Source: Methanosarcina sp. MSH10X1 | GTDB lineage: Archaea; Halobacteriota; Methanosarcinia; Methanosarcinales; Methanosarcinaceae | Direction: 5' to 3' | Length of the DNA: 34,920 nt | Assembly: GCF_004099695.1 (NCBI RefSeq) | Contig: NZ_SCHL01000027.1 | Coordinates: 1-34,920 of the forward strand | Shown here: one piece after another, positions 1 to 8,170 of the stretch | Layout: every line of letters starts with the position of its first letter | How positions within the stretch are numbered: the stretch's first letter is position 1 | Notes under the pieces: generated by a model | What the model was told of the DNA's origin: nothing | Database searches by the model: none | What the model saw: the letters and a program-made list of their open reading frames with translations, nothing else | Translations under genes and position numbers: made by a program

Positions 1-320
1 AAATAAGGAGCATTTTTACAATTTTATTTTTATATATTTTTGGGTAAAAATAGAACTTAGAGGATTTCTACAGAGCCTTAGTTATATTAACTTTTATTTT
101 GAGTTGAGGCACGAAATCAGGTCAAAGGTGAAATTAAGACTGAATCTTCGCTTTCTGAACGATTGTAAGCTAATCTAAGACGCTCTGAAAATACCCCTGA
201 ATTCGTCATATCCCTAAGAAAATTGTATAGAGAGCCCTGGAATTACTTATACTTTAACCTGAGAGTTTAGCCCTTTGAATCACACAAGTTATGAAAAATA
301 AACAATATCAGTAAAACCCT
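1..320. other. AT-rich spacer, no gene seen
   Basis: This stretch at the window edge is AT-rich and carries no convincing reading frame with a ribosome binding site on either strand. It could be the downstream region of the small membrane protein gene that ends at 321. I see no tRNA, no insertion-sequence end and no clear terminator hairpin. Confidence 0.5.
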
Positions 321-602
321 TCAAACATTGAAAGTGAGTTGTAAGAAGCCATAAAATATGGCTGTTCCAATAATAATAAAAAGCATCGTCTCATATTCTT
401 TTTTTAATTCCCTGGCTTCATCATATCCTGTCTGGACCCATTCTTTATTAAAAGGTGAAATTTTCAGCAATATAAAAAACATCATGCCCAAAATCACACT
501 CCATATGAAGCCCAGTGATGTCGCCGAGCTAAGGAAAAGAAAAAAACATGAGGCCACTAACTTCAACCATCTTGAATCCATTGTTATCTGGCTGCCTGGC
601 AA
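321..602 (-). CDS. Small hypothetical membrane protein (93 aa)
   Basis: I do not recognise the family. The protein has hydrophobic segments at about residues 14-30, 32-47 and 73-90, separated by a charged stretch (about residues 52-70) rich in Glu and Lys, so it is probably an integral membrane protein with two or three helices. The frame opens with TTG at 602. A GGAG seven bases upstream of that TTG supports it over the internal ATG at residue 8 (581), which has no clear ribosome binding site. AT-rich spacers flank it on both sides, so it appears monocistronic. No function can be assigned. Confidence 0.5.
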   Translation of the reverse strand: MPGSQITMDSRWLKLVASCFFLFLSSATSLGFIWSVILGMMFFILLKISPFNKEWVQTGYDEARELKKEYETMLFIIIGTAIFYGFLQLTFNV

Positions 603-1095
603 ACTTTTTCTCCGTACAAATTAATTTCGTTTAAGCAAATTAGATAGGATCTATTAATTTTTTCTTATTTTGTCCAAAAAACAGTTATTTTGAATATTAT
701 TTAATCAATTTTTTATTAATTTTAATCATTTTTCAGAATTGTACCTTTTATCAAAACATTGATAATGCAAATTTAAAATAAAAAGTAGCATGTTCACTAA
801 TCTAAATTAAAAATTTTACATAATTATACAAGTCTTGCTACAAATGAAAAATAAGCAGATTTCTCAATTTTGTTGGCCTGCAAAATAAAAACACTATCGG
901 TTAAAGCCCGTCATGTGCTTTAGTAAATAGTTATTCCATAGGCGATAGACAGGTTTTCTAAAATCATTAATCCCTCAGGATTTATAGGTCCTATCGTATA
1001 GGTCTTATTATATTATTTGTCCTCTGAACCTGCACACTCTCTCAACTATGCAAATACAAATTTCGACATCTGTCACTGGCCACTAAAGCAAAACA
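603..1095. other. AT-rich spacer, no gene seen
   Basis: About 490 bases of very AT-rich sequence between two minus-strand genes. It holds the upstream region of the small membrane protein and the downstream region of the glycosyltransferase. Near 985-1005 a seven-base motif (ATAGGTC) occurs twice with a seven-base spacer. I see nothing else. Confidence 0.5.
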
Positions 1096-2046
1096 TTATT
1101 TTATTAATGCAAACTTAGACAATGCCGGAACATTATTTTCTATGGCTCTTGAAAGAATTGTGCTGAGCAAGATTTTTTTATAAGCTAACTTAATGTCATT
1201 TCTGGTTAGAAGTTCAAAAGCCAGGTTTTTATCGCCGGCTTCTATGTTATGTTTTGCTGTGTACATCTCAACGTGCTTTATGTATTCCTCCAGATCGGTT
1301 ACGAATTCATGCGGCACTCCACCAAACTTGAGAGCTTCTTTTCCTGTTTTTACAAAAGGGTGAATCTCTACAGGCTTTTTCTTCTGCGAGGCGCTGTTTA
1401 CAAAATTCTGGTAATAAACCGCACAGACCTGGCTGCTGTATGCAATCGGATATTTCAGGGCGATTCTGCCCCACATATCAACATCTTCACCCCACCAGAA
1501 ACCGGTTTGAAATCCCCCAATTTCCAGGAAAATTTTTTTAGGAACGGTTACAGAGGACGTACTGAATAATTCACGCTCTGAAGCATTTTTTTTCAGGCAT
1601 ACCCTGAAATAATTCCGTATTAATCCTTCATCCGGAATTAGTTTCCTTAATTCTTCAGCTTTGTCCATCAATACATTCTCAATAAATTCAGTTCTCAGGG
1701 AGGTTACATACATGCCTGCACCCGGATAATTTTCCCGAAGCCTTAAAATCGTCTCAAGATAATCCGGCATCCATTCGTCATCCGCATCAAGAAAGGCTAT
1801 AAGCCCGGATTTCGCTTCGTCAATTCCCCGGTTGCGCGCTGTTGAAACGCCTGAGTTCCCCTGAACAATCAACCGGATTCTCGGATCACTGAAACTTTTA
1901 ACTTTATCTAAACTATTATCGGTTGACCCGTCATCGACGACAATTATTTCAAAATCCTGTATTGTTTGTTTCAGGACAGACCTTAACGCTCTTTTAACAT
2001 GTGGTTCTTTATTATAAAGAGGAATTACAACTGAAACTATGACCAT
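1096..2046 (-). CDS. Glycosyltransferase family 2
   Basis: A GT-A-fold family 2 glycosyltransferase that would transfer a sugar from a nucleotide-sugar donor, probably in surface glycan or glycoprotein synthesis. From the start used here, the N-terminal strand is VSVVIPLYNKE (residues 4-14), followed by the nucleotide-binding DDGS (38-41), the NSGVSTARNRG segment, the metal-binding DADDEW (87-92) and a WGEDVDMW acceptor-side motif near 185-192. All are typical of the family. The C-terminal 100 residues are mostly helical and charged, with no membrane helices, so it is probably cytoplasmic. The frame extends upstream to 2094, but residue 17 of that longer form is Met directly before the conserved first strand, so I place the start at 2046. 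The ribosome site there is only a GGGGG almost touching the ATG, so the start is uncertain. The acceptor is unknown. It stands alone, with no neighbouring glycan genes. Confidence 0.9.
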   Translation of the reverse strand: MVIVSVVIPLYNKEPHVKRALRSVLKQTIQDFEIIVVDDGSTDNSLDKVKSFSDPRIRLIVQGNSGVSTARNRGIDEAKSGLIAFLDADDEWMPDYLETILRLRENYPGAGMYVTSLRTEFIENVLMDKAEELRKLIPDEGLIRNYFRVCLKKNASERELFSTSSVTVPKKIFLEIGGFQTGFWWGEDVDMWGRIALKYPIAYSSQVCAVYYQNFVNSASQKKKPVEIHPFVKTGKEALKFGGVPHEFVTDLEEYIKHVEMYTAKHNIEAGDKNLAFELLTRNDIKLAYKKILLSTILSRAIENNVPALSKFALIK

Positions 2047-2536
2047 GCCCCCACAGATCACATTCCAATAAACAGCTCCTATTTTATAATTCATTTATAG
2101 TAATAAGGGTTTTTTCATTTCTATTTTTAAATACAACAGTAATTTGAAGACTCAAATACCTGATTGGAACCTTTTACTTAGACATGCCTTATATTGGCGA
2201 TAAAAAACTGATACTGCACTTCATGGGACCTGTGAGGGAAAAACCGGAAAAAAACCAGGGAAATCCTGATTCATTCGGATTAAAAGGAAATTAAAACAAG
2301 TGGTTGAGGTTGAAAAACTGATAGGAACCGAAAAGAAAAATCCCCGGCTCCGACAGGCACAACTTTTTGCATCTTCGCTTCACGAGAAGCCGTTTATGTC
2401 CTGGGGAAAACTTTCCATCCTTTATAAAGTAAAACTGCCATTCCCTGCGGAATTCGCAGAGACACCGCATCAGACCCAGAACAGGCCGATAAGCATCAAC
2501 AAAGTAAAAAGTGCACTGAAAGTACCGATTATCACT

Positions 2537-2572
2537 TTGTTTTGCTGCATCATCTTGTTTTGCTGTATCATC
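2537..2572. repeat. Tandem 18-bp repeat, two copies
   Basis: Two head-to-tail copies of an 18-bp unit beginning TTGTTTTGCTGC, with one mismatch, followed by a degenerate fragment. It lies about 300 bases upstream of the ferredoxin-AOR operon. Confidence 0.75.
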
Positions 2573-2814
2573 TCAATCTGTTGCATACGAACCTTCCAGG
2601 CGAGCTTGTCTTCGATAGATATTTATTTAATTGGTCTTCAGACCGGAATCCACTTTCCTTTTACGCGAGTTAAGAATAAAAACTTTTCGATTTACATTAA
2701 AGAAAGCGTTTCTTTGAATGCAGTCTTATATGTAATACGGGAAAGCCTTGCCGTTTTTCGGAAGCCTGTTCCGAAGTCTTCTGGCTTGATTTACTGCTGC
2801 ACTTCGATACCAGA

Positions 2815-2823
2815 TTATATAAA
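2815..2823 (+). promoter_or_regulatory. Putative TATA (box A) for ferredoxin-AOR operon
   Basis: TTATATAAA is centred about 50 bases upstream of the ferredoxin ATG. With the usual archaeal spacing of about 25 bases to the start site, the leader would be about 25 nt and would still include the strong GAGGGGG ribosome site just before 2869. This is inferred from sequence only. Confidence 0.45.
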
Positions 2824-2868
2824 CCGGGGATGCATACTTTCTAAAAATAGGACTCAGAGGGGGAAATA

Positions 2869-3387
2869 ATGGCAAAAAGATTAAAGGTCGCTAATCCAGC
2901 CCGTTGCATAGGCTGCTATTCCTGCATGATGGCCTGCGCAAGGACCTGGTACGATACCATATCTTTGAAAAACAGCCGGATTGATATCCAGACACGCGGC
3001 GGGATCGAAACACCTTATGTTCAAATTGTCTGTCATGCCTGTATAGATCCTCCGTGTATGAGAGCCTGCCCGCTTGGTGCGCTGTCAAAACGGAAGGGAG
3101 GAGGAGTAAATCTCAATAAAGAGATTTGCGACGGTTGCGGCAACTGTATCGAAGCCTGTTTAATGGGAGCCATTCATCTGGACGCAGAAAATAAAGCCGT
3201 AATCTGCAAGCACTGTGGGGTCTGCCCTAAGTTCTGTCCCCATGATGTGCTGGAAATGGTTGAGGTAGAGGACAGTGGGGAAGTAAAAATTACGGATACC
3301 GGCCCGGCTCCGGATACAAGTCCGGTCAGCCCTACTGCGTCTCATAAAGACCTTTACGGGGGAGAAGAGCCTGGGGAGGAAGAATGA
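2869..3387 (+). CDS. Four-cluster ferredoxin, electron-transfer subunit partnering AOR
   Basis: A polyferredoxin of the DMSO-reductase/HycB iron-sulfur subunit type. Sixteen cysteines form four cluster motifs: C13/16/19/23, C55/58/63/67 (the spaced CHACxxxxC form), C87/90/93/97 and C113/116/119/123. It should therefore hold four [4Fe-4S] clusters and act as an electron relay. The C-terminal 45 residues are acidic and Pro/Ser/Thr-rich with no cysteine, probably a disordered tail. The start has a strong ribosome site (GAGGGGG, five bases before ATG). The stop codon overlaps the ATG of the downstream AOR gene by four bases (ATGA), so the two are translationally coupled and very likely form one enzyme. 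There is no signal peptide, so it is cytoplasmic. The pairing with AOR is inferred from gene order. The family and cluster assignment are clear. Confidence 0.92.
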   Translation: MAKRLKVANPARCIGCYSCMMACARTWYDTISLKNSRIDIQTRGGIETPYVQIVCHACIDPPCMRACPLGALSKRKGGGVNLNKEICDGCGNCIEACLMGAIHLDAENKAVICKHCGVCPKFCPHDVLEMVEVEDSGEVKITDTGPAPDTSPVSPTASHKDLYGGEEPGEEE

Positions 3388-5147
3388 CAACCGAAGAGTA
3401 CGCTATCGAGGGGCTTAAGAATATACTCTATATCGACCTGGGCAGCCAGAGCTACCACGTTGAGGAAAGACCGGACCTTTATGAGAAATATCTGGGAGGC
3501 GTGGGAGTCGCCACAAACCTCATGCTTGAAGAGTATAAAGAAGGTACAGGGCCGCTTGACCCGGAAATGCCGATCATCCTCAGCACAGGCCCGCTTTCGG
3601 GCATATACCCTACATGTACCAAGGCTGTTGCACTGTTCCGCTCCCCTCATAATGGAGAGCTGGGAGAATCCTATGCGGGCGGACATCTTGCCATGTCCAT
3701 GCGTTATTCCGGGTATGAAACAATTGTTATAAAGGGAGCCTCCAGATACCCTGTATACGTGGCAGTCCACGACGACAAAGTTACTTTCAGGGATGCATCT
3801 TCTATATGGCACCTCTCTTCAGCAATTGATGTAGGGAAAATTCTGCGTGAAGTAGAGCCCGGTGCAGGCAGGCGGAGTATTATCCGGATAGGGCCTGCAG
3901 GAGAAATGGGGGTTACGTATGCAGATGTTAATGTTGATACTTATCGCCACTTCGGGCGCCTCGGGCTCGGAGCGGTCTTTGGGGCAAAGAAACTTAAAGC
4001 AGTCCTTATCTCAGGAAACCGTGAATTAAAAAGCCCTGAGCATAATGCCTACCGGAAGACCTGCAATCTGCTTTACGACTTGATTGTAAAAACCGGGCTT
4101 ACCGAGAAATACCATAACCTGGGCACAAGCGAAAATATTCTCGTGCTGAATGAACTTAAGGGCCTGCCTACCCGGAACCTGCAGTCAGCTTTCTTCGAAG
4201 GAGCTGAAACCATATCAGGGGAGCTTTTTGCCGAAAAGTACCTTCTCAGGCGGGTTTCCTGTGCCGGGTGCCCGATCGGATGTATCCATATAGCCATGCT
4301 GAAGCGGGCTTTCTCAAAAGCCCATGAGTATGAAGCCCTGAATATTTCCTACGATTTCGAATTGATCTATGCCCTGGGCTCGAACCTTGGAGTAGCCGAC
4401 CCTGAAGCCGTGCTCGAGCTTATCGAAGCCTGTGAAAAGGCAGGGGTTGATATAATCAGTATGGGAGTCGTACTCGCCTGGGCTACGGAAATGCAGCAGC
4501 GCGGAAAAATCTCCACCGATGAAACCCTGGGGCTTGAGCTCTCCTGGGGAGATAAAGGTGCATATCTCAGGGCAATAGATCTTTTAGTCAAGGCTCCGAA
4601 TGACTTTTACAGGGCTCTCGGGAAGGGCATAGCCTATGCCTCAAAGAAATACGGAGGAGAAGAGTTTGCAATCCAGCTCGGAGGCCTGGAAATTCCTGGC
4701 TATCACACCGGGCTTGGGAATATCGTCGGGCTTGCGGTGGGTTTCCGGCACTCCCATCTTGATAATGCAGGGTACACCGCAGACCAGAAAGCCTTTAACC
4801 ATCCAATTTCGGATGAGGAAATTGTAGATACCATAATTGAAGAAGAAGACCGCAGAAGTATCCTTAACTGTCTGGTTCCCTGCCTCTTTGGGAGGAATGT
4901 CTATACATACGAAAACGTTATTCTGGCTCTTAAATCAATAGGAATAAATCGAACCGAAGAAGAATTGAAGGAGTTAGGTAAGGATATTTTCAGGAAAAAA
5001 TATGAACTCAAGAAGAAGTTCGGTTTCAAATTCGAAAATCTTACTCTCCCGAAAAGGTTCTTTGAGACCCCTTCGACTACGGGAATGGTCGAGGAGGAAA
5101 GGGTCAGGAGGGCAATAGAAATGTACAGGGAAAAAAGAGGGGTGTGA
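3384..5147 (+). CDS. Aldehyde ferredoxin oxidoreductase family protein (tungsten-pterin)
   Basis: An AOR-family oxidoreductase of 587 residues, close to the usual 600-620. Family members oxidise aldehydes to carboxylates with ferredoxin as acceptor, using a tungsten bis-pterin and one [4Fe-4S] cluster. The N-terminal pterin-binding domain is recognisable (LGGVGVATNL, LSTGPLSG, the GELGESYAGGHLA segment and a later RLGLGAVFGAKKLKAV). The cluster cysteines are C293, C296 and C300 (CAGCPIGC), with C496 or C500 as the fourth, matching the family pattern of three clustered cysteines plus one about 200 residues later. The internal GVDIISMG segment matches the family's GLDTISTG-like motif. It starts inside the stop of the ferredoxin gene, so electrons probably go to that subunit. 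Its substrate cannot be read from sequence. Other AOR-fold branches (for example formaldehyde or glyceraldehyde-3-phosphate oxidoreductases, or BamB-like proteins) are alternatives. Confidence 0.93.
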   Translation: MTTEEYAIEGLKNILYIDLGSQSYHVEERPDLYEKYLGGVGVATNLMLEEYKEGTGPLDPEMPIILSTGPLSGIYPTCTKAVALFRSPHNGELGESYAGGHLAMSMRYSGYETIVIKGASRYPVYVAVHDDKVTFRDASSIWHLSSAIDVGKILREVEPGAGRRSIIRIGPAGEMGVTYADVNVDTYRHFGRLGLGAVFGAKKLKAVLISGNRELKSPEHNAYRKTCNLLYDLIVKTGLTEKYHNLGTSENILVLNELKGLPTRNLQSAFFEGAETISGELFAEKYLLRRVSCAGCPIGCIHIAMLKRAFSKAHEYEALNISYDFELIYALGSNLGVADPEAVLELIEACEKAGVDIISMGVVLAWATEMQQRGKISTDETLGLELSWGDKGAYLRAIDLLVKAPNDFYRALGKGIAYASKKYGGEEFAIQLGGLEIPGYHTGLGNIVGLAVGFRHSHLDNAGYTADQKAFNHPISDEEIVDTIIEEEDRRSILNCLVPCLFGRNVYTYENVILALKSIGINRTEEELKELGKDIFRKKYELKKKFGFKFENLTLPKRFFETPSTTGMVEEERVRRAIEMYREKRGV

Positions 5148-5254
5148 GTAAGAGATCCCGCGAAAAAGAATTTTCGGTAAGCATGTATGGTAGAAGCTTC
5201 CGGCAGAAAAATGTGGTGGGTACCGGGATGCAGAGTAAACATTATGAACAGGGC

Positions 5255-6808
5255 TCAAACATTGGAACTTTCGGACACTGGGAGCTCACTGTTTACCGAA
5301 ACCTTTTCTTCTTTTCTGTCCTCAGAAACCTTTTGAGCCCTGACAGTAGCTTCTCCGAGCGATATTTCTGTTTTTTCTCCAAGCAGCCGGTCCATAACCT
5401 TACAGGTTACAAGGTCTCCGGCCACATTTACTGCAGTCCTGCTCATGTCAAGAATCCTGTCCACCCCCATTATAAGCGCTATCCCGCTTGTAGGAATTCC
5501 GACACTACTCAGGATCATCGCAAGGATGACAATCCCCACGCCCGGGATTGAAGGAGTTCCTATGGAAGCTGCAACAGCCATGACAAGCACGAAAATGAGC
5601 TGGAGAGGTCCGAGGTCTATCCCGAAGATATCAGCCAGGAAAACCGTTGCCACACCCTGATAAAGCGCGGTCCCGTTCATATTCACGGTTGCGCCGAGAG
5701 GGATCACGAACTGGGAAATCGATGGTCTAACATCCAGTTTTTCCTCTGCTGTTTTGAGAGTCAGGGGCATAACCGCAGCAGAGCTTGAAGTCGAAAAGGC
5801 AAGGAGCAGGACATCGCGGATAGCCTTTAAAAAGTCAAAAGGATTGTACCTGGCAACGAGAGAGACAACTAACAGATTAAAACACATGAGAAGCAGCAGG
5901 CTTGCAAGCACTGTGCCGACATATATCGCCATCCCCATGAAGGCATCTATTCCGAGCTTTATAGTAAATTTGGTAAGGAGCCCGAAAACGGCAATCGGGG
6001 CAAGCGACATGCTCCATTTGACCACAGTCATGCAGATAGCCTGTACCGAATTTAAAAAGCTGACCATAGGGGTGGACTGGCTTTTCTCCAGAGAAACGAG
6101 AGCAACCCCTATAATGATTGCAATAATGACAACCTGCAGCATCTCTCCATTAACCATGGCTCCGAGGGGGTTTGCAGGAAGGAGTCCTCCAACAAGCGAA
6201 GAAGGGAGAGTCAGAATGGAAGGGTCAAAAGCCAGATTGGTAGATACCATCTGAGCCTCACCTCCAAGCGCACTTTCGATAAGGTCTCCGCTTATGTATT
6301 GTCCGGGCTGGATATAAAGCGCCATCCCAAGCCCTATTGCCGTTGCAATTGCTGTGGTCGCTACAAAGTAAATGGTGGTAAAGAGCCCCGTCTTTTTTAA
6401 CTCGCTGAGGCTCTGGCTTGAGGCTACCCCCAGGATAATCGATGCAAAAACAAGGGGGACAACAATCATCTTCAGGAGCCCGAGGAAGATATAGCCGGGA
6501 AGGGCGATCCATTCTCCTATTATCTCGGCAGAGACAGGATCAACGTAGCCTCCGAAGGGTCCCAGAAAAAGCCCGAAAAGCATCCCCAGCCCCATAGCTA
6601 TCAGGATTTTCAGCCAGAGTTTCTTTTCCAGTAAATCACGAAGGATACGGCTCAGGCTTTTGAGAGAGTCATTGCGCCTTAAATCCAGAGGATAATAAAT
6701 GTGCGTGATTCCGTCCGCAATTTCCTGGCGCAGCAGTCGGGTCTCCTCTGCAATTTCACGGGCAAACTCTTTTGGGTCAGGAATATAACGGTTATTTTTG
6801 TCTTTCAT
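5255..6808 (-). CDS. Dicarboxylate/amino acid:cation symporter (DAACS, SLC1-like)
   Basis: A sodium- or proton-coupled importer of glutamate, aspartate or C4-dicarboxylates in the cytoplasmic membrane. The family signatures are present: a Ser-rich re-entrant hairpin (AFSTSSSAAVMPLT), the NMNGT cation-binding motif near residue 375, and the second hairpin AAxxSIGTPSIPGVG followed by GVDRILDMSRTAVNVAGD, whose Asp/Arg/Asn residues bind substrate in GltPh-type proteins. About eight hydrophobic helices are visible. It is longer than the usual 420 residues because of a hydrophilic, charged N-terminal extension of about 70 residues and a charged C-terminal tail of about 50. The start at 6808 has a partial ribosome site (GTGAT). 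It is convergent with the AOR gene, with only 107 bases between the stops. Glutamate dehydrogenase lies 15 kb away, so a glutamate link is only a guess. Confidence 0.93.
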   Translation of the reverse strand: MKDKNNRYIPDPKEFAREIAEETRLLRQEIADGITHIYYPLDLRRNDSLKSLSRILRDLLEKKLWLKILIAMGLGMLFGLFLGPFGGYVDPVSAEIIGEWIALPGYIFLGLLKMIVVPLVFASIILGVASSQSLSELKKTGLFTTIYFVATTAIATAIGLGMALYIQPGQYISGDLIESALGGEAQMVSTNLAFDPSILTLPSSLVGGLLPANPLGAMVNGEMLQVVIIAIIIGVALVSLEKSQSTPMVSFLNSVQAICMTVVKWSMSLAPIAVFGLLTKFTIKLGIDAFMGMAIYVGTVLASLLLLMCFNLLVVSLVARYNPFDFLKAIRDVLLLAFSTSSSAAVMPLTLKTAEEKLDVRPSISQFVIPLGATVNMNGTALYQGVATVFLADIFGIDLGPLQLIFVLVMAVAASIGTPSIPGVGIVILAMILSSVGIPTSGIALIMGVDRILDMSRTAVNVAGDLVTCKVMDRLLGEKTEISLGEATVRAQKVSEDRKEEKVSVNSELPVSESSNV

Positions 6809-7225
6809 GGGATCACAGGGAAAATTGTAGGGAATTCAGTTATACGGAATTTCAACTTATAAGGAATTTATAACTTTAGCCTAATTCAAATTGTAGGGAA
6901 TTCCAGACTGTGGTGCATTTCAAGTGCTCAGTTCTTTTTCGAGAAATTTAGCTAATTGTATATTACTTACTCATTAAATTATATAAAAATTTAGGAGAAT
7001 ATATTAAAATATTTAAGGTGATTTATTTGTGAGGGAGATCCATAACAGATTATAATTTTAAACATTAAGTTTAAATCTGCTAATTAAACCCGGTAGTTAA
7101 ACCCAATTTAATCAATTCCAAACATTATGGAAACAGCGAGTTAAAAGATGAAATTCATATTCTGCTCCGGAATAAAAATATTATAAAACCTGAAGATCAA
7201 AGCAATCTATAGAGGAAGTAGAAAA
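6809..7225. other. Spacer between divergent symporter gene and Nudix pseudogene
   Basis: An AT-rich intergenic region that must contain the symporter promoter on the minus strand. The 15-bp string AATTGTAGGGAATTC occurs near 6823 and again near 6888, with related GGAATTT strings between, so it is a degenerate short-repeat region. No further gene or stable hairpin was recognised. Confidence 0.45.
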
Positions 7226-7578
7226 GTGAGTGTTTATAGTTATGGCATCCTTCTGTTCAGGTTCAGGAATGAAAGACTCGAAGTAATGCTGGTTCATCCG
7301 GGCGGGCCATTCTGGACGAGAAAAGATGATGGAGCCTGGTCAATACCTGAAGGGCTACTCGAAAAGCATGAAGTCCCCCTGGACACTGCAACTCCGGGAA
7401 GGTACAGGAGTTTCCCGAGGTCGACAAAGCAGGCTGGTTTGAAATTGAGCTGGCTAAGAAAAAAATCCGGAAAGGACAGATAGGTTTTATTGACAGACTC
7501 GTAGAAGCTATAAATTACTATCCTAAGGAAAATCCCCCGGATAAAGAAAAGAGATACAGGCAAACTACACTGTGTTAA
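7226..7578 (+). pseudogene. Nudix hydrolase pseudogene (internal deletion and frameshift)
   Basis: The first 55 codons are clearly the start of a Nudix hydrolase of the archaeal/bacterial type with the LVHPGGPFW and DDGAWSIPEG motifs. The Nudix box begins correctly (G, five residues, then E), but the catalytic REUxEExGU half is missing. After codon 55 the frame runs on as nonsense to 7483. In the +2 frame relative to it, starting near 7393, recognisable C-terminal sequence appears: EFPEVDKAGWFEIELAKKKI, then a GQIGFIDRLVEA helix, ending with TAA at 7576-7578. The two parts total about 115 codons against roughly 150 in an intact protein. A deletion of some 35-45 codons with a frameshift therefore explains the gene, and it cannot encode an active enzyme. 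The start is GTG at 7226. Confidence 0.85.
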
Positions 7579-7708
7579 GCATCGACTAAAAGAAGCGCCG
7601 TCGGTAAAAAATTTCAAAACCCAGTGCCGATCTTCCGAATGTAAATTATAATAAACTGCTAAATTTAAATTACAATAAAAATTGAAAATAAAAAAGAAAA
7701 ATGAGCAA

Positions 7709-7963
7709 TTATCTGCGCTTTACTGCTTTCTGCGCCGCTTTTTGTGTTGATTTTTGGGCGGCTTTCTGTGCTGCACGTTCAGCTTTACCTTTTGGTGGCT
7801 TTTTTGCATTCTGTTCTTTTTGCGATTTAACTTTATCAATGATTGAGGTTTTTGCCGGTGAAGGCGTTCTTATTTTCTCTCTTTTTGCGTCATCTCTAGC
7901 TTTTTTAGATTCCTTTCTGGTTTCAGTTTCTTTTTTACCAAAGATTTTTTTCAATATGTCCAT
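7709..7963 (-). CDS. Small Lys/Ala-rich basic protein
   Basis: An 84-residue, very basic protein with no recognised domain. The first ten residues (MDILKKIFGK) could form an amphipathic helix. The middle is charged. The last 30 residues are a low-complexity Lys/Ala/Gln tract with repeated AAQK units, resembling the lysine-rich tails of histone H1-like or ribosome-associated proteins. A good ribosome site (GAGAGG, about eight bases before the ATG) supports translation. The complementary strand also has a long open frame (7701-7970) of Phe/Ala/Ser-rich sequence, but this is the expected mirror of the repetitive coding strand and lacks a ribosome site. Nucleic-acid binding is an inference from composition only. 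Its upstream region carries the 10-bp phased repeat listed separately. Confidence 0.6.
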   Translation of the reverse strand: MDILKKIFGKKETETRKESKKARDDAKREKIRTPSPAKTSIIDKVKSQKEQNAKKPPKGKAERAAQKAAQKSTQKAAQKAVKRR

Positions 7964-8060
7964 TTTCTGAACCTCTCTTATTTCCTTATTTCTTTATAAT
8001 AACATTTCCTGTTAATTAGTTCATTCTCTAAAACATAAGAGAGACGATAAATAGTTATCA

Positions 8061-8150
8061 AAATCTCTTATAAATTCTTAAAAATTTCTAAAAATCCTTA
8101 AAAGCTCTTAAAGTTTTGAAAACTCTTAGAGCTTCTTAAAATCTGTTAAA
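8061..8150. repeat. Degenerate 10-bp tandem repeat (A/T-tract phased)
   Basis: Consecutive decamers of the form AAANTCTTA run head to tail (about eight to nine units, with one interruption near 8111-8125). Period and A/T tracts coincide with the helical repeat of DNA, so the region is probably intrinsically curved. It lies between the end of the nitroreductase gene and the start of the Lys-rich protein gene, about 100 bases upstream of the latter. Confidence 0.65.
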
Positions 8151-8170
8151 CCCTCTCGAATCTAAGAATC

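Larger units (their letters stand above)
2095..2868. other. Spacer with low-quality ORFs and promoter of the ferredoxin-AOR operon
   Basis: This 770-base gap is upstream of the ferredoxin-AOR operon. A 36-codon frame (2184-2294) and a 189-codon frame beginning with GTG at 2300 exist. Neither has a plausible ribosome site or recognisable domain, and the longer one reads through a tandem repeat and the likely promoter, so I do not call them genes. Either could be decayed coding sequence. Confidence 0.45.

Noticed and set aside
2300-2869. 189-codon ORF before the ferredoxin
   Set aside because: GTG start without a ribosome site. It reads across a tandem repeat and the likely promoter and shows no domain.
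5144-5551. ORF overlapping the AOR stop and antisense to the symporter
   Set aside because: Starts in a GTGA overlap, but most of it is the mirror frame of the symporter C-terminus and there is no ribosome site.
7701-7970. Plus-strand frame opposite the Lys-rich protein
   Set aside because: Phe/Ala/Ser-rich mirror of a repetitive Lys/Ala coding strand. The minus-strand frame has the ribosome site.
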